From M55B129 sp034189085 (GTDB taxonomy: Bacteria > Bacillota > Dethiobacteria > DTU022), in NCBI GenBank assembly GCA_034189085.1, contig JAXHVH010000016.1, forward strand, positions 1 through 42,512: a stretch of 42,512 bases of DNA, written 5' to 3'. This document shows, piece after piece, positions 8,260 to 16,651 of the stretch. The notes below the pieces were generated by a model, which searched no databases, had not been told where the DNA came from, and worked only from the letters and a program-made list of their open reading frames with translations. Numbering within the stretch: the stretch's first letter is position 1; the number at the start of each line of letters is the position of its first letter. A program made the position numbers and the translations under genes.

Positions 8260-9104
8260 ACCTTTCATTTAGCTACAGCAAGGGAACGCCTTTTGAGCAG
8301 GAAGTGCTCCATGACATTGACTTTCAGATTAAAGACGGAGAATTTGTTGGACTCATCGGGCCGACCCGCTCCGGCAAAACAACATTTGCCCAGCATCTTA
8401 ATGCCCTCTACATTCCTCAAAGCGGCAGGGTAATAGTGGACGGTTTGGATACTGCTGACAAGCACACTGACCTGGTCTACCTGCGCCACAGGGTAGGATA
8501 TGTTTTCCAAAACCCTGATTACCAGCTTTTTGCTCCCACTGTTGGCGAAGATATCGCTTTTGGACCGCTCAACCAGAAGTTAGACCGCAACGAAGTCGAA
8601 AATCGCGTCCGCGTAGCCATGGACCAGGTAGGACTTGATTATGATACCTTTCATGATCGGGACATCTATGCTCTCAGCGGAGGTCAGAAAAGGCGGGCTG
8701 CTATCGCCGGAGTGCTGGCCTGTAAACCAAAGGCTTTGATCCTCGATGACATTACAACCGGCCTTGATCCGCGTGGCCGGGATGACATCTTGAGAATAAT
8801 CAACATTCTACACCGAGAACAAAATATTACTATCATCTTCATCAGTAGCAGCATGGATGAAGCAGCCGTACTGGCCGAGCGAATTGTAATAATAAACCAG
8901 GGCAAAATAATCATGGACGACAAACCACGCCGCATTCTTGAAAAAATAGATGAACTGAGATACCTTGGCCTGGAGCTTCCCGAAGTGAGCATGATTATGG
9001 AGAAACTGCGCCGGGTCGGCTACAAACTGCCTTCCGACATCATCTGCGTTGAAGAAGCGATCGGCGCCATTGCTGCCGCCCTTCGTGAGGGGGGGGGGCA
9101 GTAA
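8241..9104 (+). CDS. ecfA2: ECF transporter ATPase A2, catalytically degenerate
   Basis: A 287-residue ABC ATPase with Walker A GPTRSGKT (40-47), Q-loop VFQNPDYQL, an intact signature LSGGQ (145-149) and an ECF-type C-terminal tail. Two catalytic positions differ from the family. Walker B reads LILDD, so the catalytic Glu is Asp170. The switch region reads FISSSMDEA, so the switch His is Ser203. I checked both in the codons (GAC and AGC), and the frame is intact around them. By family knowledge, its Walker A/B site pairs with the altered LSEGQ of EcfA1. That leaves one degenerate and one consensus ATP site per heterodimer. It overlaps ecfA1 and is followed 3 bp later by ecfT. Confidence 0.93.
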   Translation: MPIETVNLSFSYSKGTPFEQEVLHDIDFQIKDGEFVGLIGPTRSGKTTFAQHLNALYIPQSGRVIVDGLDTADKHTDLVYLRHRVGYVFQNPDYQLFAPTVGEDIAFGPLNQKLDRNEVENRVRVAMDQVGLDYDTFHDRDIYALSGGQKRRAAIAGVLACKPKALILDDITTGLDPRGRDDILRIINILHREQNITIIFISSSMDEAAVLAERIVIINQGKIIMDDKPRRILEKIDELRYLGLELPEVSMIMEKLRRVGYKLPSDIICVEEAIGAIAAALREGGGQ

Positions 9105-9107
9105 CTG

Positions 9108-9935
9108 ATGGAACTGACCAAAAATATAACGCTCGGTGTATACCTGCCAGGGGACACCTTCATTCACCGTCTCGATCCTCGGACTAAAATACTCGGCACC
9201 GCCGTTCTTGTTATAATGCTCCTCTTTCTGAAAACCTACACCGCATATGGATTATTTACCCTATTTACAGTAGCCCTGATCGGCCTGGCAGCGATCCCTC
9301 TTCGCTACGCCCTTTCCGGTCTCAAACCAATGCTGCCCATGCTCATTATCATGTGGTTTTTTCAGCTTTTCCTCTTCAGGGCTGCCGACACGGAAGTTAT
9401 CTTTCAATGGTGGATCTTTAAAGCCACCGAAGCAGGCCTGCACATGGGGAACCTGATCACCCTGCGTGTTTTATTTCTCTTCATAATAACCACCCTGCTT
9501 ACTCTTACCACTTCCATAGTCAAGCTAACCGACGGTTTGGAAAGCCTGCTCAGCCCTCTGCGGGCAATAGGATTCCCTGCCCATGAGCTGGTTATGACCC
9601 TGATTATTGCTCTTCGCTTTGTTTTGATCCTGGCCGAAGAACTGGAAAAAATTATTAAAGCACAGACTGCTCGTGGTGTTGCCTTTGATCGAGGCAATTT
9701 TATTCAGAAAACGAGCAAACTTTTTCCTGTTTTTTTACCGCTGTTCATCAACGCTTTCAAGCGGGCCGAAGAATTGATCATTGCCATGGAAGCAAGAAGC
9801 TACACCGGAGGGCGGGGACGGACCAAAATGAAAACCCTGCATCTGAGCAGGGTTGATCTGGCAGCCGCGGCTGCGCTCTTTGCTTTTACCACCATGATGA
9901 TTTATGTCATACTGAATGCTGAACCGCTATTTTAA
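9108..9935 (+). CDS. ecfT: ECF transporter transmembrane coupling protein T
   Basis: A 275-residue membrane protein of the EcfT/CbiQ family. After the N-terminal FIHRLDPRTKILGTAV segment come membrane helices, then the cytosolic coupling region with the two Ala-Arg motifs that contact the ATPases: KAQTARGVAFDRGN and, after FINAFKRAEELIIAM, the second motif EARSY. It ends in a final helix. It starts 3 bp after ecfA2 stops. Its stop overlaps the convergent end of the RNase H/PFK gene by 4 bp, so the two opposing transcripts have no intergenic space here and no separate terminator is visible. Confidence 0.92.
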   Translation: MELTKNITLGVYLPGDTFIHRLDPRTKILGTAVLVIMLLFLKTYTAYGLFTLFTVALIGLAAIPLRYALSGLKPMLPMLIIMWFFQLFLFRAADTEVIFQWWIFKATEAGLHMGNLITLRVLFLFIITTLLTLTTSIVKLTDGLESLLSPLRAIGFPAHELVMTLIIALRFVLILAEELEKIIKAQTARGVAFDRGNFIQKTSKLFPVFLPLFINAFKRAEELIIAMEARSYTGGRGRTKMKTLHLSRVDLAAAAALFAFTTMMIYVILNAEPLF

Positions 9936-11536
9936 ACCCCGGAAAGATGGCAGCCAAAGGAAGTACCTACTGCGGAAGCAGCATGGATCAGTTGACCGTC
10001 CGGATTTATCCGCTTGGTACCCGACACGGCTTTTTCCAGAGGCACTGATTCGATCCTGTCGCCCTTCAGGCATACCATTTCATTACAGCATCCAGCAGTG
10101 AAAAGATCAACTGCCTTAACGCCAAAACGCGTAGCCAGAATACGATCGAAAGAAGTAGGGCTTCCACCCCGCTGCAGGTGCCCCAGAACAGTAGCCCGGC
10201 TTTCAATGCCGGTACGTGCCTCTATTTCCTCCGATACACGAGCCCCGATACCTCCGAGCCTCTTGATAACCCCTTTCTCCTGGTAAAGCGGCTCGCCGCC
10301 GGCAGGGTAAGCCCCCTCGGCCACGACAATAATGCTGAATTTTTTGCCGCGGCTGCGGCGCTCCATGATTTTTTCAACAACCAGGGGATATTCGAAAGGA
10401 AGCTCGGGGATGAGAATAATATCGCCGCCGCCGGCTATACCTGCCTCCAGGGCAATCCAGCCGGCATGCCTCCCCATTACTTCAACCACCATTGCGCGGT
10501 GATGTGATTCGGCAGTAGTATGAATTTTATCGATTGCTTCTGTGGCAGTGGTAACAGCCGAGTCAAAACCGAAAGTAACATCGGTAGCCGGCAGATCATT
10601 ATCAATGGTTTTGGGGATACCAATGATGGGCACACCCAGCTCCCTGAACCTGTTGGCCAGCAGCAGGCTGCCGTCCCCACCGATTACGACCAGGCATTCA
10701 ATGTCCCATTTATTCAGATTGGCCAGGGCATCGCCGGATCGATCTTTACCCGTTTGGCGGTAATCGGACCCTCCGGGTCGATAATCAAAAGGATTATCCC
10801 GGTTGGAAGTGCCCAGGATTGTCCCACCTCGATTCAAAATGCCGGACACGGTAAAATCATCAAGCAGCAAAGCATCGTTCTCCACCAGGCCTTTGAACCC
10901 GTTATTGAATCCCACTACTTCAATGTCATAGTTGTAAGTGGCTCCCTTAACAACCGCCCTGATCACAGCATTCAAACCAGGGCAGTCTCCTCCTCCGGTG
11001 AGCAATCCAATCCTGCGCATCTTTTTCCCACCTCGTGTAGTTATTTTAGCTGATTTCTTCTCATTTTTCCAGTTCGGATCACTCTCCCTGCTGTTTGCCT
11101 GTTCCAAGGCTTTTCTGGCAAGGTGGTCAACATGCCTGTTGAGGGCATCCTCACTGTGTCCTTTTACTTTCAACCATTGCACTTCTCTTTCGGCATCAAG
11201 CACAGCCAGGAGCTGCCAGAGATCCTGGTTGCCCACCGCTTCGCCGCGGGCATTGCGCCAGCCGTTATTTTTCCAGCGTTCCATCCATTTTTGGCGAAAA
11301 CAGTTCACCAGGTAAGCGCTGTCGCTGTACAGGCTGACCCTGCTTGCGGGAGGCACTCGTTTAAGGGCTTCCACCGCTGCCTTCAGCTCCATGCGCTGGT
11401 TGGTGGTCTGATCCTCAGAACCACTTATTTCTTCTTTATCACTGCTGTGCCTGATCAATGCTCCCCAGCCCCCCGGTCCCGGGTTGCCGGAACAGGCACC
11501 GTCTGTATATATCAGATATTCATCAACTTCTGACAA
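9932..11536 (-). CDS. RNase HI / 6-phosphofructokinase in-frame fusion ORF
   Basis: One open frame of 534 residues. Residues 1-145 are a complete RNase HI: YTDGACSGNPGPGGWG with D12, E50 in RMELKA, D72 in SDSAY, H127 and D137 in NRHVDHLA. It removes RNA from RNA/DNA hybrids. Residues 146-172 are a charged linker. From Met173 (ATG at 11020) a full phosphofructokinase follows with TGGGDCPGLNAVIR, GGDGS, GIPKTIDND and MGRHAGW. The GGDGS glycine suggests ATP rather than pyrophosphate as donor, and the Lys in PKTIDND is typical of group III PFKs. GAGGTGGG (11027-11034) sits ideally before codon 173, so PFK may also be made alone (362 residues). The first start is TTG with GGAGGAG upstream. No stop codon separates the two parts. 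Confidence 0.9.
   Translation of the reverse strand: MSEVDEYLIYTDGACSGNPGPGGWGALIRHSSDKEEISGSEDQTTNQRMELKAAVEALKRVPPASRVSLYSDSAYLVNCFRQKWMERWKNNGWRNARGEAVGNQDLWQLLAVLDAEREVQWLKVKGHSEDALNRHVDHLARKALEQANSRESDPNWKNEKKSAKITTRGGKKMRRIGLLTGGGDCPGLNAVIRAVVKGATYNYDIEVVGFNNGFKGLVENDALLLDDFTVSGILNRGGTILGTSNRDNPFDYRPGGSDYRQTGKDRSGDALANLNKWDIECLVVIGGDGSLLLANRFRELGVPIIGIPKTIDNDLPATDVTFGFDSAVTTATEAIDKIHTTAESHHRAMVVEVMGRHAGWIALEAGIAGGGDIILIPELPFEYPLVVEKIMERRSRGKKFSIIVVAEGAYPAGGEPLYQEKGVIKRLGGIGARVSEEIEARTGIESRATVLGHLQRGGSPTSFDRILATRFGVKAVDLFTAGCCNEMVCLKGDRIESVPLEKAVSGTKRINPDGQLIHAASAVGTSFGCHLSGV
11027..11034 (-). promoter_or_regulatory. Internal ribosome binding site before the PFK start
   Basis: GAGGTGGG lies 6 nt before the ATG at 11020, inside the RNase H/PFK frame. 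It would allow independent translation of phosphofructokinase and suggests that the two genes were, or still are, separate translation units that lost the stop codon between them. Confidence 0.65.
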
Positions 11537-11556
11537 CTATTTTCTCCTCCAATCGA

Positions 11557-14298
11557 TCAGGGCAACAGGCGACCAAGCTCGGAGAGGATCTCTTCGAGTT
11601 CCTCAATTTTTTCGCCGTACCCGGCCCAGTCCCCCTCCTGCTGGCGCTGCAGTGCTTCTTCGTAGACAACCTGGGCCTGGCCGATCAATTCAGCCAGATC
11701 CTCATCGGCAATAACCGACCTTTCTTCATCGGGCTGCGCCTCTTCGGGAACATCTATGGCCAGATCTTCTTCAATATCGGGAGGCATAGTTTCCAATTCG
11801 CCAAAAATACGGATCAAGGCCTCCTCCAGGGTATTTTCCATAATCACGGTTTCCTGGAAAACAATAATCACCCGGGCCAGTTCGGGGAGTCCGCCTCCTT
11901 CCGCTTCCAGAAAGACCGGTTCCACATAAAGCAGGGCACTGTTGATGGGAAGCACCAGCAAGTTGCCACGGATAACCCTTGAGCCGGCCTGACTCCAGAG
12001 AGTAAACTGCTCCGAGATCTCCGTATTCTGGTCAATCCGGTTTTCCACCTGCTTCGGCCCGAGAATAACCCGATCCGTGGGGAAAAGGAACATCTCAACT
12101 TCGCCGTAGTTAGGCTGGTCACAACGGGCAACAAGCCAGGCAATCATGTTATTGCGCTTATCCGGAGTAAAAGGCAGGATTAAAACGTACTCCGGTTCGC
12201 TGTAACCGGGCAGCTGGAGTATGGTATAGTAAGGTTCTATCAGCTGTTCCTCTCCAAAATACACTTCCAAAGGAATAGCCCACAGGTCTTCCCTGGTATA
12301 GAATACATTTGGATCGGTAATGTGATAAAGGGTCAGCATCTGGGATTGGATATTAAAAAGGTCCACCGGATACCGCAGATGAGCCATTAAACTTTCGGGC
12401 ATCTCTTCCATAGATTTAAAAAGTTCAGGGAAAATACTGCGGTAGGTCTGGACAAGAGGATCTTGGGGATCGGTAATATAGTAGTCCACAGTGCCATTAT
12501 AAGCATCAATAACTACCTTAACCGAGTTGCGGATATAGTTTATTTCACCAATTGGGGCCGAATAAGGGTACCTTTCGGTAACGGTGTAAGCATCCTGAAC
12601 CCAGAACAGGCGTCCGTCAGCTGCAACGATATAAGGATTGCCATCATAGTGAAGGAAAGGCGCTAACCTGCGGACCCGCTCGTGAATATTGCGGTCGAAA
12701 AGGACACGGCTCTCGTTATTGAGTTCGTTAGAAATGAGGACCCGGTATTCACCAAATTTAAGAGCAAATAGAGCCCGCCGCAAAAATGAATGTACTGGTA
12801 TACCGGAGGTACCTTCGTAATATGTAAATTCATTATCATCGCCAGCGGTGGCATAATGAAATTCGGCGGTCTCTGTATTGACTATCACATAATCGTCAGT
12901 CAGCTCTCCGAAATAAATGGCCGGATTATCCATTTCAATATTGCCGGTAGGAGGAATATCTCCCAGGAAATAACGGGGAAGCCCTTCACTGGTTACCTCA
13001 TTGACCGGGCTGACCGTCAACCCGTAACCATGGGTATACTGAAGCTTCATGTTTACCCAGGTCCGAGCCTGCTCGGCCAGGCGACTTTTGTCCAATTCGC
13101 GGGCCGAGAGCATGACCTGGCGATATTCACCGTCTACTGTGTAGCGATCGATATCCACATCGTTGAAACGGTAATAAGGCCTGATTGCCTGCAGCTCGTT
13201 GAAAGTATTTAACAATGGACGGTAATCCCAAAGCCGGACATTGTTAATTGTCCCTGTATTTTCAAGCAGGTCATCCCAGGTTATCTTAGCTCCAGGATTA
13301 TAACTGCGCGAATCAAAATTGTCCAGACCGTATGCACTACGGGTGTACTGGATGTTATGTTCCAGGTAATCCTTCTCATAGGCAAATTCACTGGGTTCCA
13401 CAATAAAGCTCTGCACTGCTGCCGGATAAGCCCAGCCGCCCAGGAGAGAAACGCCAATCAAGGCAAGGATGCCGTACAAGAAAAGGCGGGAGCGGCGCAG
13501 GAATATATTGGCAATAAAGAGCAGGGCAATCGCAGCCGCCATTATCATTAAGACCAGCAAAACCGTATAGTTGGCATGGATATCGGTGTAACCCGCGCCG
13601 TAGACTACCCCTCTCTCTGAAAGTACGAGCTCAAGCTGTTGCATGCGGTAATCCCAGGCTTTTAAACCGAAAATCAAGGCCAGTAAAACAGCCAGATGAC
13701 TGAATCCCCTGCCGGTGGGAAGAGTCCAGCCACGCCTGCCCTGGACAGGCGGATTAAGGATCAGGTAAATTGCACCCACCACCAGAGTGGAGATAACAAC
13801 AGCCATCATCAGAAAACCGTAAAGAAAACGGTAAAAGGGCAGTTTAAAAACGTAAAAAGCGACATCAGCTCCAAAGATTGGGTCACTGATAGCAAAAGGC
13901 ACATGATTGAAAAAACGCAGAAAATCCATCCAGTAGTTACCAGCATAACCGGAAAATATATAGGCAAGTACAGCAGATCCAATAAGGAAATAAATTGTCA
14001 ACCGCCTCGGGGTAAGGTAACGCATGAAACCGGTAGCCATCAGCTTTTCACGCAAGGCCAGGTTGGGGAAACTCAGTACATAGCGTCGGGTAATCATGAG
14101 GTTAACAAAGAAAAAAGCAAAGAGAAAAAGCAATGCTCCAATACGTAATCCCCAGCGGGTTAAATACTGGGTCCAGAATACCTGCTCTGCTTCCAGATCC
14201 TGGAACCAAAGTAAATCAAGATAAAAATTTGTCGCTGTTAAAACCAGGGAACCAGCAATAATAACAATAAAGATAATCAGTAAAGATCGCCTGCGCAA
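11557..14298 (-). CDS. UPF0182 family large membrane protein
   Basis: A 913-residue protein of the UPF0182 (COG1615) family, full length. About seven hydrophobic helices occupy residues 1-300. The family motif region follows, with FIVEPSEFAYEKDYLEHNI and NTINNVRLWDYRPL-like text, then a large extracytoplasmic domain and an acidic, helical C-terminus (about 840-913) rich in Glu. The biochemical function of the family is unknown. The start is a TTG at 14298 with GGAGGG 6 nt upstream. It has its own likely promoter 60-90 bp upstream (14358-14387). The RNase H/PFK gene starts 20 bp after its stop, so the two probably form an operon. Confidence 0.92.
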   Translation of the reverse strand: MRRRSLLIIFIVIIAGSLVLTATNFYLDLLWFQDLEAEQVFWTQYLTRWGLRIGALLFLFAFFFVNLMITRRYVLSFPNLALREKLMATGFMRYLTPRRLTIYFLIGSAVLAYIFSGYAGNYWMDFLRFFNHVPFAISDPIFGADVAFYVFKLPFYRFLYGFLMMAVVISTLVVGAIYLILNPPVQGRRGWTLPTGRGFSHLAVLLALIFGLKAWDYRMQQLELVLSERGVVYGAGYTDIHANYTVLLVLMIMAAAIALLFIANIFLRRSRLFLYGILALIGVSLLGGWAYPAAVQSFIVEPSEFAYEKDYLEHNIQYTRSAYGLDNFDSRSYNPGAKITWDDLLENTGTINNVRLWDYRPLLNTFNELQAIRPYYRFNDVDIDRYTVDGEYRQVMLSARELDKSRLAEQARTWVNMKLQYTHGYGLTVSPVNEVTSEGLPRYFLGDIPPTGNIEMDNPAIYFGELTDDYVIVNTETAEFHYATAGDDNEFTYYEGTSGIPVHSFLRRALFALKFGEYRVLISNELNNESRVLFDRNIHERVRRLAPFLHYDGNPYIVAADGRLFWVQDAYTVTERYPYSAPIGEINYIRNSVKVVIDAYNGTVDYYITDPQDPLVQTYRSIFPELFKSMEEMPESLMAHLRYPVDLFNIQSQMLTLYHITDPNVFYTREDLWAIPLEVYFGEEQLIEPYYTILQLPGYSEPEYVLILPFTPDKRNNMIAWLVARCDQPNYGEVEMFLFPTDRVILGPKQVENRIDQNTEISEQFTLWSQAGSRVIRGNLLVLPINSALLYVEPVFLEAEGGGLPELARVIIVFQETVIMENTLEEALIRIFGELETMPPDIEEDLAIDVPEEAQPDEERSVIADEDLAELIGQAQVVYEEALQRQQEGDWAGYGEKIEELEEILSELGRLLP

Positions 14299-14357
14299 TT
14301 TAATCCCTCCGTAAAAAGAAATACCGGTCCTTAACCGGTTGAATATATTCTACCAAG

Positions 14358-14387
14358 ATTTTAGCTTATTCCAATCTGCTTTGTCAA
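14358..14387 (-). promoter_or_regulatory. Predicted sigma-A promoter for the UPF0182 operon
   Basis: On the minus strand, TTGACA (14387-14382) is followed after 18 bp by TAAAAT (14363-14358). A small ACCGG/CCGGT hairpin lies between this and the start codon. Confidence 0.6.
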
Positions 14388-14423
14388 AGAGAACCCGCCA
14401 GCAAAGGAAGCAACCAGCTCCTT

Positions 14424-15071
14424 TTATTCACCAATGATAGCTTTTCCGGCACTGGTCCCGATACGGCTGGCTCCTGCTTCGATCATCAGAAGGGCGTCTT
14501 TCGCCGTACGCACTCCACCCGCTGCTTTAACGCCCATGGCAGGCCCTACTATTTCGCGCATCAGCCGGACATCTGCTACTGTTGCTCCACCATAGCCAAA
14601 CCCGGTTGAAGTTTTGACAAAATGGGCTCCAGCTTTTTCGGCAAGCCGGCAGGCGATCACTTTTTCTTCATCATTCAGGAGGGCGGCTTCTATAATTACC
14701 TTTACTGGTTTTCCTTCAGCTGCCCGGACCACGGCATTGATGTCTTTGCGAACATAATCCCTGTCCCCACTTTTCAGGGCCCCGAGGTGGATAACCATAT
14801 CAACCTCAGCAGCGCCGGCTGCGACAGCTTCAGCAGCTTCAAAAGTCTTCACAGCTGTAGTAGTCGCTCCCAGGGGGAAACCGATTACTGTTGCTACTCT
14901 GACTGCACTTCCCGCCAGTTCTTTGACCGCCTGTTGAACAAAAGAGGGATTGATGCAAACGGCATAAAATTTACATTCCTTCGCTTCCCGACAAAGTCTT
15001 CTGATGTCCTCCTCTGTCGCCTCCGCTTTGAGTAAGGTATGCTCAATGTAACCGGCCATATTTTCTGTCAT
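14424..15071 (-). CDS. deoC: Deoxyribose-phosphate aldolase
   Basis: A 215-residue TIM-barrel class I aldolase that splits 2-deoxyribose 5-phosphate into acetaldehyde and glyceraldehyde 3-phosphate. Recognisable blocks are IEHTLLKAEATEEDI near the N-terminus, VIGFPLGATTT, EVDMVIHLGALKSGD, VKVIIEAALL, then FVKTSTGFGYGGAT with the Schiff-base lysine, and VKAAGGVRT with the second active-site lysine. The frame is open for 19 more codons upstream. I start at the ATG at 15071 because AGGAGG lies 6 nt before it, and this start also clears the stop of pdp by 28 bp. With pdp it forms a nucleoside-salvage operon that feeds deoxyribose into glycolysis. Confidence 0.95.
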   Translation of the reverse strand: MTENMAGYIEHTLLKAEATEEDIRRLCREAKECKFYAVCINPSFVQQAVKELAGSAVRVATVIGFPLGATTTAVKTFEAAEAVAAGAAEVDMVIHLGALKSGDRDYVRKDINAVVRAAEGKPVKVIIEAALLNDEEKVIACRLAEKAGAHFVKTSTGFGYGGATVADVRLMREIVGPAMGVKAAGGVRTAKDALLMIEAGASRIGTSAGKAIIGE

Positions 15072-15099
15072 TTCGCTCCTCCTGCCTTTCACCTGCTCA

Positions 15100-16425
15100 T
15101 CAATCATTCTCCCAGCCGACATAACCACAGATCAAGACCGGTTTTCCCACCGGGGTTTCAACAAACACACAGGCACTCATGATCAGTTCTTCCACTTCGG
15201 CAATGATTCCTGCAGAGGCAGTATCGCGGGCATGAATAAGGGCCACTGTTTCTCCCTTTTCCACCTGATCACCGATTTTTTTATTAACGGTAATGCCCAC
15301 TGCCGGATCAACGGGATCACCCTTCTTCCACCTTCCGGCGCCAAGCAACGCCGCTGCCCGACCGATATTTTCCGCCTTGAGCCGGCAGATGAACCCTTCA
15401 TTCACAGCCCTGACAGCAATTATTCTTTCAGCCCTGGGCAGCAGGGAGAGATCTTCTGTAACCCGCCCATCGCCTTTCTGATTTTCTATCAGTTCAGCAA
15501 ATTTTTGCAAAGCCTCCCCGCTCCTGAGTATCCGGGCAAGAACAGCCCTTCCCCTATCAATATTTTTTGCTGCACCAGCCATTGTCAGCATTCTGCTGCC
15601 CAGGGTAAGGCACAGTTCTTCCAGATCCGGCGGTCCTTCTCCACGCAGGGTCAAAATCGCCTCTTCGACTTCAAGGGCGTTGCCTACCTTCCGGCCAAGC
15701 GGCTGTTCCATCTTCGTTATCGCAACTGCTGTTCTGCGCCCCGCTGCCCGACCGACAGCCGTCATCAGGCGGGCCAGGGTGAATCCTTCTTCCTGTCTCT
15801 TCAGAAAAGCTCCATCGCCAATCTTCACATCGAGAACGATGCCGTCGGTACCGGCAGCAATTTTTTTACTCATAATGCTGGCTGCAATGAGAGGGATACT
15901 GTCAACAGTAGCCGTTACGTCACGCAGGGCATAAAGCATTTTATCAGCAGGAACCAGCTTCCCCGTCTGGCCGGCAACGGCAACTCCGATTTTTTTTACC
16001 GCTGCCATCAGTTCGCCGACAGTCATTTCCGTTTTCAGGCCGGGGATTGATTCCAGTTTGTCCAGAGTCCCTCCTGTATAACCAAGGCTGCGGCCGGAAA
16101 GTTTGGCCACCGGAACCCCGGCGGCGGCAACCAGGGGAGCAAGAACAAGGGTGGTAGTGTCACCTACTCCTCCCGTACTGTGCTTATCGACCTTGAATCC
16201 TGGAATATTACTCAGGTCGATGGTTTCTCCGGAATTAACAAGGGCATTTGTAAGATTAAGGGTTTCTTCATCGGTCATACCCTGGAAAAAAATAGCCATT
16301 AGCAAAGCAGACATCTGGTAATCGGGGACATTACCTTTGACATAACCGGTAATAAGGTAGTCAACCTCATTTTTCGTTAGCGTTTCGCCCCTGCGTTTCT
16401 TAAAAATCAAATCGCCCGCCCGCAT
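15100..16425 (-). CDS. pdp: Pyrimidine-nucleoside phosphorylase
   Basis: A 441-residue enzyme of the thymidine/pyrimidine nucleoside phosphorylase family, which cleaves nucleosides with phosphate to base and (deoxy)ribose 1-phosphate. It carries the family signature KHSTGGVGDTTTLVLAPLVAA with the phosphate-binding region and then SGRSLGYTGGTLDKLES. The C-terminal alpha/beta domain holds NKKIGDQVEKGETVALIHA. The length fits the Bacillus Pdp type. Whether it prefers thymidine or accepts uridine cannot be settled here. GGGAGGG lies 7 nt before the ATG. It is followed by deoC. The divergent ahcY gene starts 226 bp away, so this spacer should hold promoters for both, although I see no clear consensus pair. 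Confidence 0.94.
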   Translation of the reverse strand: MRAGDLIFKKRRGETLTKNEVDYLITGYVKGNVPDYQMSALLMAIFFQGMTDEETLNLTNALVNSGETIDLSNIPGFKVDKHSTGGVGDTTTLVLAPLVAAAGVPVAKLSGRSLGYTGGTLDKLESIPGLKTEMTVGELMAAVKKIGVAVAGQTGKLVPADKMLYALRDVTATVDSIPLIAASIMSKKIAAGTDGIVLDVKIGDGAFLKRQEEGFTLARLMTAVGRAAGRRTAVAITKMEQPLGRKVGNALEVEEAILTLRGEGPPDLEELCLTLGSRMLTMAGAAKNIDRGRAVLARILRSGEALQKFAELIENQKGDGRVTEDLSLLPRAERIIAVRAVNEGFICRLKAENIGRAAALLGAGRWKKGDPVDPAVGITVNKKIGDQVEKGETVALIHARDTASAGIIAEVEELIMSACVFVETPVGKPVLICGYVGWEND

Positions 16426-16651
16426 TACTTACCCTCCCAGGGATGATATAGAAAAGTGTTGAAACCTCTTTAAAACCAAACCACCTAAAAATCGGACCTT
16501 CTTTTATCAGGTCGTGGGGACAAGGACGGTGATGATCGCTATTCTCCGCAGAACCGGCAAATCCTCCCCGCAACATCCAAACAGCCAGGAAGGATTTCTC
16601 CCTTCAAATTGCGAAATAGTTGTAATCAACAGTAAAGGAGCGTTCCAGTCA

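Noticed and set aside
8241..9104. EcfA2 as a frameshifted pseudogene
   Set aside because: The frame is intact and all other motifs are present. The changed residues are single codon differences that agree with the altered signature of EcfA1.
16426..16651. SAM or SAH riboswitch upstream of ahcY
   Set aside because: I looked for the conserved cores of the S-box and SAH motifs and for a terminator. Neither is present.
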